From positions 223,501 to 287,500 of the forward strand of contig JADIYM010000004.1 in assembly GCA_016705245.1 (NCBI GenBank): DNA of 64,000 nt, written 5' to 3'. This document shows positions 63,811 through 64,000 of the stretch, in pieces. Within the stretch, counting starts at the first letter, position 1, and each line of letters starts with the position of its first letter. The notes under the pieces were generated by a model. It did not search any database. It saw only the letters and a list, made by a program, of their open reading frames with translations, and had not been told where the DNA came from. Source of the stretch: Blastocatellia bacterium. GTDB taxonomy: Bacteria > Acidobacteriota > Blastocatellia > UBA7656 > JADIYM01. The translations under genes and the position numbers were made by a program.

Positions 63811-64000
63811 CCCCTTTTGCCCGGAGACACCTAGTCGGTCGGGCCGGTCCAGGGCCATTGCCCTGAAACCGAGGCAGTTCGATGTTTGAAAACTAGATAG
63901 AGCGTGTCCTTGTCAAGAGACCTGAGATGGGGTTGAGCCATGGCGGAAGCGGAGTCGTTGAAGGTTACGAGGCGAAGGCGTCGGAAGGCGTGAGCGGAAG
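63811..64000 (+). other. Probable rRNA operon leader with boxA-like element
   Basis: No protein frame fits. GATGTTTGAAAACTAGATAG (63881-63900) resembles the boxA/leader motif found before 16S or 23S genes in many bacteria (compare TTTGAAAACTAGATA of Bacillus). A stem with GGGCCGGTCC and AGGGCCATTGCCCT precedes it. The 16S gene itself would begin after the window edge. Confidence 0.6.

Overview
The window is high-GC DNA from a Gram-negative, probably aerobic bacterium. It has a TonB-dependent receptor, type IV pilus genes, lipoprotein signals, a 2-oxoglutarate dehydrogenase and a SUF iron-sulfur system. CarboxypepD_reg-type receptors, several Ser/Thr kinases, secreted proteins with IPT-like tails and many intergenic hairpin repeats suggest Acidobacteriota or a nearby phylum. 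That placement is inference from gene content; there is no rRNA in the window to confirm it. The last ~200 bp look like the promoter and leader of a ribosomal RNA operon lying just outside.

Layout. 1-4 kb: start of a secreted sensor-like gene (-) and a large S8 protease (+). 4-11 kb: a Ser/Thr kinase and a dipeptide/oligopeptide ABC transporter operon (-), whose oppD has an internal deletion. 11-17 kb: HEAT-repeat protein, PLP aminotransferase, trypsin-fold lipoprotein lacking the catalytic Ser, zinc-ribbon protein, nadA coupled to a small DNA-binding-like gene, and a TauE/SafE permease. 17-22 kb: an ECF sigma/ChrR-type anti-sigma pair, SixA phosphatase, and a Ser/Thr kinase with a zinc-ribbon partner. 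22-27 kb: nucleoside deaminase, a two-gene aconitase-family dehydratase, YjbQ, YbaK and a SnoaL-like membrane protein. 27-41 kb: secreted protein, TonB receptor, lipid-kinase-like protein, mycobacterial-type KGD, cystathionine beta-synthase, OPT transporter and a radical SAM protein. 41-47 kb: a sufR-like/sufBCDSU operon behind an IscR-like operator. 47-60 kb: a decayed repeat region, then a long type IV pilus/type II-like operon (pilMN fusion, pilO, pilB, pilC, pseudopilins, a large secreted protein). 60-64 kb: a membrane GGDEF protein, a sigma54 activator and the rRNA promoter.

The best candidate system is at 47.4-63.8 kb. Two divergent sigma54 (-24/-12) promoters share one 370-bp region. 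One faces the whole pilus operon and the other faces the GGDEF gene, and a sigma54 enhancer-binding protein with a TPR-like N-terminus and no receiver domain follows directly. This reads as a self-contained circuit coupling c-di-GMP signalling and pilus expression.

At least ten genes, several of them housekeeping (sufB, kgd), carry single-base frame disruptions near short homopolymers or at ends, with clean family sequence continuing in another frame. This pattern is better explained by residual indel errors in the assembly than by gene decay. The oppD deletion and the degraded tail at 47 kb are different and look like real rearrangements.
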